A DNA stretch of 64,000 nucleotides from the NCBI RefSeq assembly GCF_020639365.1, contig NZ_JAINUL010000001.1, positions 5,157,431 through 5,221,430 of the forward strand. Direction: 5' to 3'. The notes under the pieces were generated by a model. It was not told the origin of the DNA and ran no database searches. It saw only the letters and a list, made by a program, of their open reading frames with translations. Made by a program: the position numbers and the translations under genes. Shown here in pieces: positions 26,699 through 34,494 of this stretch (position 1 is the first letter of the stretch; every line of letters starts with the position of its first letter). Source of the DNA: Streptomyces flavotricini. GTDB taxonomy: Bacteria; Actinomycetota; Actinomycetes; Streptomycetales; Streptomycetaceae.

Positions 26699-27223
26699 AT
26701 GAAAGAACGCAGGACGCTCGTGCGTACGATGGCCGTGGTGACCTCCGCGGCCGCCCTCGCATGGCTCGCGGTCACCGGCGCGGGCACAGACGGGGACAGC
26801 GCCGCGGGAGCCGCGGCCGCAGGCGCCATGCAGCCCGTCGCCGACGAGGGCCCGGGCTTCGCCATCGAGGACTTCGGCTACCCCAATGCCGACAAGATCC
26901 TCGCCGAGCGCAACATCGTGCTCAAGCGGGGTGACGGGCACATCGTCCTCGCCGAATGTGGCGATCCCGCGCTGATGGAGGTCTGGTCGCGCGAGAAGGA
27001 GAGGGTCTGCTTCAAGGTCACCGGCACCAAGGGCTACCTGGCTCTGGAGATCCCCGCCGTCTACGCGGTCAAGGGCAACAGCTACTCCGCGCAGGTCGAC
27101 ATGACCGTCGGTACGGAGGAACAGTCCTTCGACGTCAAGAAGAACGTCTGGACTCCGGTGGGCGAGAGCGCCGACAGCCAGGGCCGCGACTTCATCCTCA
27201 TGGAAATCCGGACCAACAAGTAG
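26699..27223 (+). CDS. Small secreted or membrane-anchored protein, partner of the ALF-repeat gene
   Basis: The 174-residue protein starts at ATG 26699, with GGGGAAG just upstream. It has an N-terminal hydrophobic stretch (MAVVTSAAALAWLAVTGAG) followed by an Ala/Gly-rich linker. The mature domain has two cysteines (ECGDPAL and RVCFKV), which could form a disulfide, and beta-strand-like segments (GHIVLAECG, YLALEIPAVYAV, VDMTVGTEEQSFDV). I do not recognise the family. Its position divergent from the ALF-repeat gene makes a linked function plausible. It ends 12 bases from the convergent MAB_1171c-type gene. Confidence 0.7.
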   Translation: MKERRTLVRTMAVVTSAAALAWLAVTGAGTDGDSAAGAAAAGAMQPVADEGPGFAIEDFGYPNADKILAERNIVLKRGDGHIVLAECGDPALMEVWSREKERVCFKVTGTKGYLALEIPAVYAVKGNSYSAQVDMTVGTEEQSFDVKKNVWTPVGESADSQGRDFILMEIRTNK

Positions 27224-27235
27224 ACCCGGGCTCGC

Positions 27236-28453
27236 TCAGGCGCCGGCGGAAGTACGGCGGTGCGCATCCGGCTCCGGTACGAGGAGCAGGGCGCGCGACA
27301 GCCGCTGCGCGAGGTCGCGGTACTCGGCCTCCGCCTCACGGTAGGCACCCACCGCGCGGTTGCTCCGCTCGGTCCCGGCCTTCACGCCGCGGGCGCGGTC
27401 GGCCGCCGCCGTCCGCACCATCGCGGCCAGGCCCAGGACCGCCGCTTCCGATTCCGGCGCCCCCTGCCCCTCGGCCACGCGGCGGGCCCGCTCCCGTACG
27501 TCGTCGTCGAAGTACGGGCGTAGTCCGAGCATCCAGTCCTGGATGCTCGTCACCCTGTGGACCAGCCGCTGCTCCGGCCCTGCGTACCAGGGCAGTTCAA
27601 GGAGCGCCGGCTGGTCGGCGACGCCCTTCGCGGGGCGCACCGTTCGACGCAACGGGTTGAGCGCCCTGTAGGCCCACCACGGGCGCCAGACCCGTTCGAT
27701 GAAGGGCGGCCCGAACACCGGGATGAGGCATCCGGTGGTGAGCACGAGGGCGCCGAGCGAGATGACAGGTGCCACACCCTCGTTGAGCTGTCTCGACCCG
27801 GACATGGCTCCGGTGAGTTTGACGATGCCCCAGAACAGGTTCATGCCGAACCCGATGACCAGCAACACCAGACCCCTGCGCAGGCAGACCACCTCTGTGG
27901 AGGCCGAGTCTTTCCGAGTCTCCTTGCTGATCTCAAGGGACCACTTCCAGGAGAGCACCGTGGTCGCCCCCGCGGCGACACAGTGCGCGAGCAGATAGGA
28001 GGCGATCATCTCCCGGATGAAGGGGGTGGAGGAGTAGTACGTGTCGAAGTCGCTCAGGCGCTCGTCCGGCGCCTCACCCAGCACGAAACAGCCGATGATG
28101 ACCGCGCCGACCAGCCCGTAGGCGACGATCCAGCGGCGAACGCGGCGCCGCGTGGCGGCCTGGTGGCGCGAGTCCGCCCGCCAGTTCTCGATCAGTACCA
28201 GGAAGCTGCAGGAGGATGCGCACAGGATGACGTAGACCAGCGGGGCCGAGAAGTTGCTGACGCCCGTGAGCCTGTTGACCACGACGATCGTGGGCGGCGC
28301 GGAGAACGTCAATGCGGCACCCCCCAGTGCCAACGCGAGATTGACGGAGCGCACCATGGGCACCCGCCAGCCCCTCAACAATGCGGGAAACTTCACGATC
28401 AGCACGACGGCCAGCGCGCACGCCGGTATGTAGAAATTGACGCCTTGGTCCAC
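27236..28453 (-). CDS. MAB_1171c-family integral membrane protein
   Basis: The 405-residue protein has about seven hydrophobic helices in its first 270 residues (FYIPACALAVVLIVKFP, SAPLVYVILCASSCSFLVLI, GLVGAVIIGCFVLG, SLGALVLTTGCLIPVFG). A soluble C-terminal half of about 150 residues follows, with RLVHRVTSIQDWMLGLRPY and a helical tail. This order is that of the MAB_1171c family (putative transporter, function unknown). GTG 28453 lies two bases after the stop of the IrrE-like gene, so the two are translated together. Homologues regularly follow an XRE regulator and an IrrE-like peptidase in Streptomyces and mycobacteria, as here. Confidence 0.8.
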   Translation of the reverse strand: MDQGVNFYIPACALAVVLIVKFPALLRGWRVPMVRSVNLALALGGAALTFSAPPTIVVVNRLTGVSNFSAPLVYVILCASSCSFLVLIENWRADSRHQAATRRRVRRWIVAYGLVGAVIIGCFVLGEAPDERLSDFDTYYSSTPFIREMIASYLLAHCVAAGATTVLSWKWSLEISKETRKDSASTEVVCLRRGLVLLVIGFGMNLFWGIVKLTGAMSGSRQLNEGVAPVISLGALVLTTGCLIPVFGPPFIERVWRPWWAYRALNPLRRTVRPAKGVADQPALLELPWYAGPEQRLVHRVTSIQDWMLGLRPYFDDDVRERARRVAEGQGAPESEAAVLGLAAMVRTAAADRARGVKAGTERSNRAVGAYREAEAEYRDLAQRLSRALLLVPEPDAHRRTSAGA

Positions 28454-28455
28454 AG

Positions 28456-28974
28456 TCAGCCTTCCAGAGAAGCCCAGATGCGGCCGGTCACGCCGTCGGA
28501 GGCGATGCGGCCCGGAGCCCCGTTCAGGTAGGGGCGGAACTTCGTCGCGAGCATCCGGCCGAACCGTTCCGCGCGACGTTCCTCCTCGATGCCCCCGTCC
28601 GTGCGGGCGGCCACCCGGGCCACGACATCGCTGAGATCCCACCGCTCGCCGAGCATGCGTGCCGCGGCCACGACACCGGCGGCACTGCCGTGGTGGCCGC
28701 CGCAACCGCCCTCCTTGCGGTGCCACAGTTCGTGCCCGAGGATGACGATCTGGTGCAGCGGGGAGGTCTGCGCCTCGACCGCGACCACGTCGAAGTCACC
28801 CATGTCGATCCACAGTCCGCTGACGGTGTCCGGCGGGAACTCCTCCAGCATGAGGCGCACTTCACGCCCGCTGCTCTGCGTCAGATACGTGCACAGAGCC
28901 GCGAGCAGGGCGGCGGGCTCATCGGGTACGACCGGGCCGATGCCGTTGAACAACTCGTCCCGGTGTCTTTTCAT
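28456..28974 (-). CDS. IrrE/ImmA-like metallopeptidase
   Basis: The 172-residue protein carries HELWHRKEGG, the HExxH zinc motif of the IrrE/ImmA clan, preceded by VAVEAQTSPLHQIVILG. The C-terminus has ERRAERFGRML, where a downstream Glu could complete the zinc site. ATG 28974 is preferred because the longer frame to 29019 overlaps the regulator-gene spacer and adds nothing conserved. Enzymes of this group cleave or inactivate a cognate XRE-type repressor, and the gene directly upstream encodes one. The pair is often labelled a toxin-antitoxin system, but a signal-responsive regulator plus protease is just as likely. Confidence 0.82.
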   Translation of the reverse strand: MKRHRDELFNGIGPVVPDEPAALLAALCTYLTQSSGREVRLMLEEFPPDTVSGLWIDMGDFDVVAVEAQTSPLHQIVILGHELWHRKEGGCGGHHGSAAGVVAAARMLGERWDLSDVVARVAARTDGGIEEERRAERFGRMLATKFRPYLNGAPGRIASDGVTGRIWASLEG

Positions 28975-29090
28975 GTCGCGGGAAATCCCCACCGTGCTCC
29001 CACTCGCTTCCCCCGGCACGCCGATGCCCCCGGCGTCCCTACGTGATGACCACCCACACCCGCGGTTCCCCCGAACCGTGGAAAGTACCG

Positions 29091-29828
29091 TCAGTCGACA
29101 GACGTGCCGGACCGGTCCTGTCCGTTGCCCCGTTCCCGGTCCCGCTCCTCACGTGCCCGCCTGGCAACGGACTCGATGAGGGCGATCAGGGGCTGCGCCG
29201 TGTCCTCGGGGACGTCGGCGAGAGCGCGGGCCGCGTAGTCGACGACTCCCAGACCGGGTGTGATCTGGTCGCCACGGCGGTCGTTGCGCAGTCGCTGGAG
29301 ATCCTCGTCCTGGCTGACGACGAGGCGTTCCAGCAGCTCCTTCCGAATGCCCTGCAGGACCCGGTCCAGGGCCTCGGCCGGCGGTGCGACGAGGAACTCG
29401 ATGCTCTCGTCGAAGAATCCGGCGATGCCCGCCGCGTGGTCCAGGTTCGGCGCCTTGCCGGTCTTGATCATCTTGTCGAGCCACTGCGCGCTGGTCCCCG
29501 CCCCCGCGGCGATCTCCGCGAGTGAATAGGACCGTCGCTGCCCGTCCGGGGAAGCCTTCATCCGCGTCCTGCGCAGGAAAAGGATCCGCTCCACGACCTG
29601 CCGGTGGCGCGCTTCCACCGGGTCGTCTGCCTGCCCGGGACCCGTCACCGGTACGGGCTCTCCCTGGAGAAGGGCGTTCACCTGCTCGGCGGGCAACCCG
29701 GAAGCGTAGGAGAGGCCGCCGTCCCCGTCCACCCGCAGCAGGTCCTCGGCCACGAGCCCGGCCCGCTCCGCCAGCGCAACGATGTCCCTGGCAGCTGCGA
29801 CCGGGTCCGGGGAGGGCTTCTCACTCAC
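29091..29828 (-). CDS. XRE-family transcriptional regulator
   Basis: The 245-residue protein has a helix-turn-helix region at about residues 95-140 (RRSYSLAEIAAGAGTSAQWL and KMIKTGKAPNLDHAAGIAGF). An amphipathic C-terminal domain (LDRVLQGIRKELLERLV, ALADVPEDTAQPLIALIESV) follows. GTG 29828 has GGAG five bases upstream; GTG 29834 is an alternative. It is the first gene of the XRE, IrrE, MAB_1171c operon. An inverted repeat and a good promoter lie directly upstream, so autoregulation is likely. Confidence 0.82.
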   Translation of the reverse strand: MSEKPSPDPVAAARDIVALAERAGLVAEDLLRVDGDGGLSYASGLPAEQVNALLQGEPVPVTGPGQADDPVEARHRQVVERILFLRRTRMKASPDGQRRSYSLAEIAAGAGTSAQWLDKMIKTGKAPNLDHAAGIAGFFDESIEFLVAPPAEALDRVLQGIRKELLERLVVSQDEDLQRLRNDRRGDQITPGLGVVDYAARALADVPEDTAQPLIALIESVARRAREERDRERGNGQDRSGTSVD

Positions 29829-29880
29829 GCGCACTCCGGTGAACTGCTGGGCTGCTGCCAAGAACGGACATAGGAGGACG

Positions 29881-29930
29881 ACACTAGCCACAGACCGCGA
29901 GGTAAGCAACCTCTGTTGACGCCCATCAAC
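29881..29930 (-). promoter_or_regulatory. Promoter and probable operator of the XRE operon
   Basis: On the minus strand TTGCTT (29904-29909), a 17-base spacer and TAGTGT (29881-29886) match the streptomycete housekeeping promoter. The -35 hexamer lies inside the inverted repeat GAGGT-AAGCA-ACCTC (29899-29913). A second inverted repeat, GTTGACGCCCATCAAC (29915-29930), lies just upstream. Binding of the XRE protein here would block RNA polymerase. Confidence 0.6.
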
Positions 29931-30000
29931 CGTGACTGACGAAGCCCCGACGCCCTTCCTCCACCTCGGCACGTACGCCGCCCCGGGCGGGGCGTGTCGT

Positions 30001-30228
30001 TCAGCCGCCGGGGGCGGGTGCGGGAGCCCCCGCCGCAGGGCCGGTGGCGTCCAGGTACTCCTCACGTGCGTCGCGGGGGCCGTTCGGCGAGACCTTCTCA
30101 TACGAGGACCACACCACGAAGGCGCAACCGAGGGCGAGCCAGGCCAGAGACCAATGGGCGCCGGGCGCGGCCTGACGGGCGCTCCTGCCCCGGCACACAT
30201 CGGCAAACAAAACTCCTCCACGCGTCAT
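30001..30228 (-). CDS. Small single-helix membrane protein
   Basis: The 75-residue protein starts at ATG 30228 with GTGGAG directly before it. It has one transmembrane helix (HWSLAWLALGCAFVVWSSYE) and an acidic, then Ala/Pro/Gly-rich C-terminal tail. No family is recognised. The hydrophobic helix and the ribosome site support a real gene, but the length is short. Confidence 0.5.
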   Translation of the reverse strand: MTRGGVLFADVCRGRSARQAAPGAHWSLAWLALGCAFVVWSSYEKVSPNGPRDAREEYLDATGPAAGAPAPAPGG

Positions 30229-30336
30229 GCTCCACGACAGGCATGCGGCGTGGTCCTTGGACGGCGCAATCGCGATCACCAGCCAGGCGGAGCCGTTCTG
30301 AAAGGTCCGATCGGCGACTACGAGTCCCACCTGTCG

Positions 30337-30657
30337 GTGATCCGGAACGCAACCGTCCCGCTCCCCGCGGAGCTCACCGGTCTGCTCAACGACCTCGTGC
30401 GGCGACTCGACGGCCTGGCTACCCACGAGCCGCTGGTCGCGTTGAAGGCCCTCACCGACCTGCGGTACGTCATCGCCTGGAGCGGCCAGGACGCCGCCTA
30501 CGAACTCGACGCCCTCGACATGCCGCTCAAGGACGTGGCAGCCGCGCTCGACACGAGCGAAACCGCCGCCCGCGCCTACCTCGACGACTGCGGCTTCGTG
30601 GATGACCGCCCGGTTCTACGGAGCCTTGTCGTCCAAGATGCCTGCCCTGCCCTGTGA
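30337..30657 (+). CDS. Hypothetical protein with helix-turn-helix-like C-terminus
   Basis: In the frame from 29932 the natural-looking part starts around GTG 30337 and encodes about 106 residues (IRNATVPLPAELTGLLNDLV, then THEPLVALKALTDLRYVIAW). A segment such as MPLKDVAAALDTSETAARAYL near residues 65-85 could be a helix-turn-helix. The final 15 residues look random, so the 3' end may be eroded. Similar small proteins with a DNA-binding-type helix occur widely in Streptomyces; none is identified here by name. Confidence 0.45.
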   Translation: MIRNATVPLPAELTGLLNDLVRRLDGLATHEPLVALKALTDLRYVIAWSGQDAAYELDALDMPLKDVAAALDTSETAARAYLDDCGFVDDRPVLRSLVVQDACPAL

Positions 30658-30726
30658 GCCGCGCCGACGGCGGATGTGAACGCGGCTGGCGGAATCGCCG
30701 ATGGTGACCGGCGGGTCCCTGCCGCG

Positions 30727-30927
30727 TTGTCCTTGGCGTGGAAAAAGGCTGGATCTGCTGGACACCTCTTCTACGGCGTCACCGAAGCCCGCCTGAAACT
30801 CATCAGCGACGACGAGGCGCGCGCGTTGATGGTACTCCTGGGCCTGCTCAATGACACTGTGCAGAGCGAGGAGATTCGCCGGGCGGCGGGCGAGATGCGG
30901 TTTCGTATCGACTCACGCCTCGCCTGA
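30727..30927 (+). pseudogene. Small conserved protein (paralogue of 43366-43578), frameshifted at the start
   Basis: From about residue 25 it reads GVTEARLKLISDDEARALMV and ends SEEIRRAAGEMRFRIDSRLA. The gene at 43366 has the same skeleton (GVSEPRLNLISEDEA, SEDIRRAAGEMRFRM). At the DNA level the 5' ends also align (GCGTTGTCC, GGCGTGGA, CTGGATCTGCTGGA), but this copy lacks one base after GTGGA, so the original start is out of frame. It may be expressed from another start or be dead. The function is unknown. Confidence 0.5.
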
Positions 30928-31114
30928 ACCCGCTCCGGCCGCTACCGAACGGGGCGTACGGGGTGCGGGGCGGTTCGAGGACGAGAGTGGTAGCAAGGCC
31001 GGCCTGGCCAGCGTGTCGACACAGTGAGCGTTGGGGGTGGCGGCGGTCAGTGCCGCAGTGCGTAGTGGGTCAGGCGAGAGCGTGAGGTTGATCCCTGGGA
31101 GTGGACACCGGGTT

Positions 31115-31636
31115 TCATACGACGAGTGACAGCGTACGCGTCGTGATCAGCTGCTGTTCGAACTCGGCTTGTGTGCGGTAGCCGAGTGCTGAATGGCGGC
31201 GGCGCCGGTTGTAGCAGGAAAGCCAGCGGAACAGCTCGAGCCGGGTCTGTGCCCTTGAGGTCCAGCGGCGTCCGTGGAGCAGTTCGCGCTTGAGGCCCTG
31301 GAAGAACGACTCGGCGAGGGCGTTGTCGTAGCTCGAGCCGACCCGGCCCATGCTGCGTCGGATGCCGTGCCGGCGGCAGACGTCAGCGAAGGCGGCCGCG
31401 CTGTACTGGGCGCCCTGTCGGTGTGGAAAACGACGCCGTGGACCCTGCCGCCGCGGGCGGCAACCGCCATCTCGATCGCGTCGGTGACCAGCGAGGTGCG
31501 CATGTGGTCCCCGATCGACCAGCCCACGACCTTCCTCGAGCAGATGTCGATCACCGTGGCGAGATACAGCCACGTCGCGCCGACGGGTATGTAGGTGATG
31601 TCGCCGCACCACCTCGCCCTGGCCGCCGCTGAACAC
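31115..31636 (-). pseudogene. IS3-family transposase (OrfB) fragment
   Basis: The C-terminal two-thirds of an IS3 integrase-type transposase is present. WCGDITYIPVGATWLYLATVID carries the first Asp, GVVFHTDR the second, and the other frame continues AFADVCRRHGIRRSMGRVGS, NALAESFFQGLKRELL (Glu) and FRWLSCYNRRRRHSALGYRT. One G is missing in the HTDRGAQYS region (near 31412), which breaks the frame. The N-terminal part ends abruptly near 31636, where a truncated regulator gene begins on the other strand. Confidence 0.85.
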
Positions 31637-31639
31637 GCC

Positions 31640-32056
31640 TGCACGCTGCTGACAGGCGCACCCGGTGATGAAGTGCCATTCTGGGCTCTGGTATGGGGGC
31701 CGCCCGCCGCATCCGTGTACTCCCGCACCGCCAAAGTCCACGAGACCATCGGCGACCACCGCGCCGCCGCCGAACAGTACGCACTGGCCGCCACAGCACG
31801 CCCCGCGGACACTTACGCGAGGATCGTCGCCCTGGACCTGGTCGCGGGCGCCGAGATTCACCTCAAACGCGGCAGCATCGAGCAGGCATGCGCCGCCTGG
31901 CGCCGGGCCATCGACCACATGGACGGAGTCCGATCCGTACGTACCCGCAAGGCGGTCTCCCGGATGCGCGGCGACCTCGCACGCTTCCGGGCAAGCGGAC
32001 TGCGGGCCGTGGCCGAGCTCGACGAACGCGGCCGCGAATTCCTCGCCGGAACCTGA
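31640..32056 (+). pseudogene. C-terminal TPR part of a transcriptional regulator, truncated by IS3 debris
   Basis: About 135 residues remain of a protein with tetratricopeptide-like helices: RTAKVHETIGDHRAAAEQYA, ARIVALDLVAGAEIHLKRGS, ACAAWRRAIDHMDGVRSVRT and a closing LDERGREFLAGT. The N-terminal helix-turn-helix expected for this regulator type is replaced by the IS3 fragment. In other Streptomyces such regulators lie next to a NUDIX hydrolase gene, and one is found here 16 bases downstream in convergent orientation. Confidence 0.6.
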
Positions 32057-32072
32057 GCCGTACCGCCGGCAT

Positions 32073-32810
32073 TCACAGCCCGCCAGCGAAACGCCGAACG
32101 ATCGGCTCCAGGTAGTCCGCATGCGGCCCGGTCAGACCGGCCAGCTCCTTCGGCGAACTCACCAAGGCGATGTCGTCCAGCTCTGGCTCACGGCCGCGAG
32201 CGTGCTCAGCGGCCGTGGCAGCGGCAAAGGCGGCACGCAATGCCGCTTCCGCTAGAGCCGGCGCAAGATACGTCAGGCCGACGCTGCCGTTCTCCCCGCG
32301 GGTCACGGCCCACAGCCTCAACGCCTCCGCACCGGCATCGAGCCCCAGCTCCTCAGCCAACTCCCGCGCGGCCTGGCCCGCCAGACCTGGCTCCTCCAGC
32401 CGTTCACCGGTCGGCGGCGGTTCTACGGAGCCGCCAGGCAACTGCCAACGGCCAGGCGCAGCCGTAAGGGCCGACATCCTGGCCACCAGCACACGGCCGT
32501 CATCGGTCGGCTGGACCACGTTCACGAACAGCGAGGGCAGCGCGGTGGCGCCGGGGACGCGGCGAAGGGCGTAGTGCCGATAGGTGACCCGCACCCAGGA
32601 CAGGCGAAGGACGTGAGCGTCGGTGCTCGCCATTTCCGAACAGGCCACCACAGGACCGTCGAACAGGACCGGGTTGGCCTGGACCGCCATGTTCCACACC
32701 CGGTCCCTGGCCGCCTTGTCTGAGGGCGACAGCGGCGGCTCCTCGGCTTCCGTGAGCACGAGCCGTTCAACATCGAAGAGGTCAACCGTGGCGGGTGGCA
32801 TCTCAGTCAC
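32073..32810 (-). CDS. NUDIX-family hydrolase
   Basis: The 245-residue protein has its NUDIX domain in residues about 90-190. The box is split by a short insertion: RWQLPGGSVEPPPTGE, then LAGQAARELAEELGLDAG, which supplies the RELxEExGx residues for metal binding. The N-terminal 90 residues (SDKAARDRVWNMAVQANPVL, HVLRLSWVRVTYRHYALRRV) form a separate domain seen in other actinomycete NUDIX proteins of this length. The likely reaction is hydrolysis of a nucleoside-diphosphate-linked compound. GTG 32810 is the first start; an ATG nine bases later is an alternative. Confidence 0.82.
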   Translation of the reverse strand: MTEMPPATVDLFDVERLVLTEAEEPPLSPSDKAARDRVWNMAVQANPVLFDGPVVACSEMASTDAHVLRLSWVRVTYRHYALRRVPGATALPSLFVNVVQPTDDGRVLVARMSALTAAPGRWQLPGGSVEPPPTGERLEEPGLAGQAARELAEELGLDAGAEALRLWAVTRGENGSVGLTYLAPALAEAALRAAFAAATAAEHARGREPELDDIALVSSPKELAGLTGPHADYLEPIVRRFAGGL

Positions 32811-33165
32811 CCATGCATCGTAGAACCCCGGAGATTGGCACCATCACAGTTCTGACACCTGTGGAGCGAACGCATGGTCCTGCGGCCACCTCACCGCTGG
32901 CTCACCGCTATCCGCGCTACTCAAGAGCGGGCCGAACGCCGCTGTGGTGGGAGATGCAGATGCGCTCCGCGCCGACGCGCGCATGCTAGTGGGTGGCGCT
33001 CTGCTTCGAGCCGGTCCAGCGCGCCATACAGGGCGTTCACAAGGCGCGCACGGTTCTGCACGTGAGCGACGTCGCCGCACGGTGACATCGCCGCGGGCGA
33101 GCTCAACGCACCATGATCGGTTCCCGGGCAGCGTTCGTACGAGACGAAATGCCTGTGGGACGAGG
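32811..33165. other. Gap of decayed sequence
   Basis: A minus-strand piece reading DVAHVQNRARLVNALYGALD (near 33010-33070) looks coding but has no start, and I cannot name it. It adjoins the broken end of the IS701-family transposase. No other gene is seen. Confidence 0.35.
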
Positions 33166-33695
33166 TACTCGAAGACGACCGTGTCGCTGATGCCGGCCCG
33201 ACGGCAGCGTTCACGGTCGTCCGTCCACGATGTCGGCAGGTACAGGCGCCGGTCGATGAGGGTGCGTCCTCGGGCGGCGGCATAGGCGAGGAAGACCCCG
33301 ACCTGGCAGTTCTCCGTCCGTCCCGCGGTCCCGGAGTACTGCCGCTGGACCCCGGCCGAACGCTCGCCCTTCTTCAGGAAGCCGGTGTCGTCCACGATCA
33401 GCACCGCACCGGGATCACCGAGATGCTCGACCACGTACTGCCGCACGTCGTCCAAGACCTCGTCCGCATCCCAGTCGATCCGGTTCAGCAGCCGGTGGAT
33501 CCGGTCCGGACCCGCATGCCCGGCCTCCTCCTCCAGCGTCCAGCCGTTCTTCCGCTCCAGCGGAGCGATCAACCCCCGCATATACGCGAGCGCCGACTCA
33601 CGCGGCTCCGACCTGGCAAAACGATGCACGAATCGCTCGTGCAAAGCCTTCAGTTCACCCACCCACGACCGGGCATCAACGAGTTCCCCACCCAT
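33166..33695 (-). pseudogene. IS701-family transposase, N-terminal fragment
   Basis: About 175 residues are present of a normal 390-430. They include ARSWVGELKALHERFVHRFA, GHAGPDRIHRLLNRIDWD, AVLIVDDTGFLKKGERSAGV (first catalytic Asp region) and TENCQVGVFLAYAAARGRTL. After GISDTVVFE near 33165 the IS701 pattern is lost and the frame continues as random Arg-rich sequence. The C-terminal half and the second Asp and Glu are gone. ATG 33695 is the usual start. Confidence 0.85.
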
Positions 33696-34141
33696 GAACA
33701 GACCAACGACCAACCTGCCCAACCATCACGACAAGGACCGTTGCAGTATTAGCTTCGAGGGTGTTGGGATTACAGCAGCGGCACAGAGGCCCCGATGCCC
33801 CCGAGCACCCACGGTAGGACGATCTCTTCGAGCACGTCCGTGAACGAATCGTCCTGCCCGGTCGCATTCCGCCGAACGGCGCCTGCCGCCCGACACCGGG
33901 AACCCGCTGGCGACCGCCGGCTGGAAGCTGCCCTGCCCGGGATAGTCGTTGATGAAGTCCTGGACCGCCGTGTAGGTGCACACCTGCGGGACCCGGGCCA
34001 TACCCGGGGGGATGCGCCGAGCCCCCTCGGTGGCGACGATGCGGTCGGGCGCGCGGCGATGCCCACGCGTGGTGAGCCGGAATGGACGGTCTCCCCGGAC
34101 TCGACTGCGGCCTTTGAGTCGAGCACGTGTTCACGCTGCCG
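33696..34141 (-). pseudogene. Decayed coding sequence, unidentified
   Basis: On the minus strand one frame reads ARVPQVCTYTAVQDFINDYP, GQGSFQPAVASGFPVS, and another, nearer 33775-33850, reads DSFTDVLEEIVLPWVLGGIG, ASVPLL, then stop. The two halves look like pieces of one secreted or enveloped-protein gene broken by a frameshift around 33880. I do not recognise the family. Confidence 0.35.
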
Positions 34142-34477
34142 TTACTCACTCCCCGCGATGCGCTGGGCGAATGAATCCATGTATACGCGGTGTTCCACGC
34201 GGATCAAGGGTTTCGGGATTTCTCCCAGTGGTGATAGATCGACATCTTCGAGCTTCCCGCAACCGTCGAGATCTGACAGCGCGTGCAGTAGAGCTTCCAG
34301 GGCCACCCGGGACTCCTCGTGTGGGGCCAGCATGGCGATCAGGTCCCCTACCACTCTGGCTTGGGTGTCGGAGAGCAGGTTCACGAAGTCCTGAACGCGA
34401 TCACTTGCCTCCGTGCGCACCGCTTCGTCGAGACTCAGAAGGTCCCGGAGGAAGTTGACGTAATATTGACTTTCCAT
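34142..34477 (-). CDS. Probable immunity protein for the RHS toxin
   Basis: This acidic, all-helical protein of 111 residues (MESQYYVNFLRDLLSLDEAV, FVNLLSDTQARVVGDLIAML, ALEALLHALSDLDGCGKL) lies directly behind the RHS toxin gene, with its ATG 34477 only 17 bases after the toxin stop and GGAG at good spacing. Its length, acidity, position and lower GC than the flanking genes are those of immunity proteins paired with polymorphic toxins. HEAT-like helical pairs are possible. The assignment rests on position; I do not know a named family for it. Confidence 0.65.
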   Translation of the reverse strand: MESQYYVNFLRDLLSLDEAVRTEASDRVQDFVNLLSDTQARVVGDLIAMLAPHEESRVALEALLHALSDLDGCGKLEDVDLSPLGEIPKPLIRVEHRVYMDSFAQRIAGSE

Positions 34478-34494
34478 ATCTCCTGCTTTCCAAA

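Noticed and set aside
27557..28531. 324-residue plus-strand ORF opposite the MAB_1171c gene
   Set aside because: It is the antisense frame of a well-supported membrane-protein gene and has no recognisable domain.
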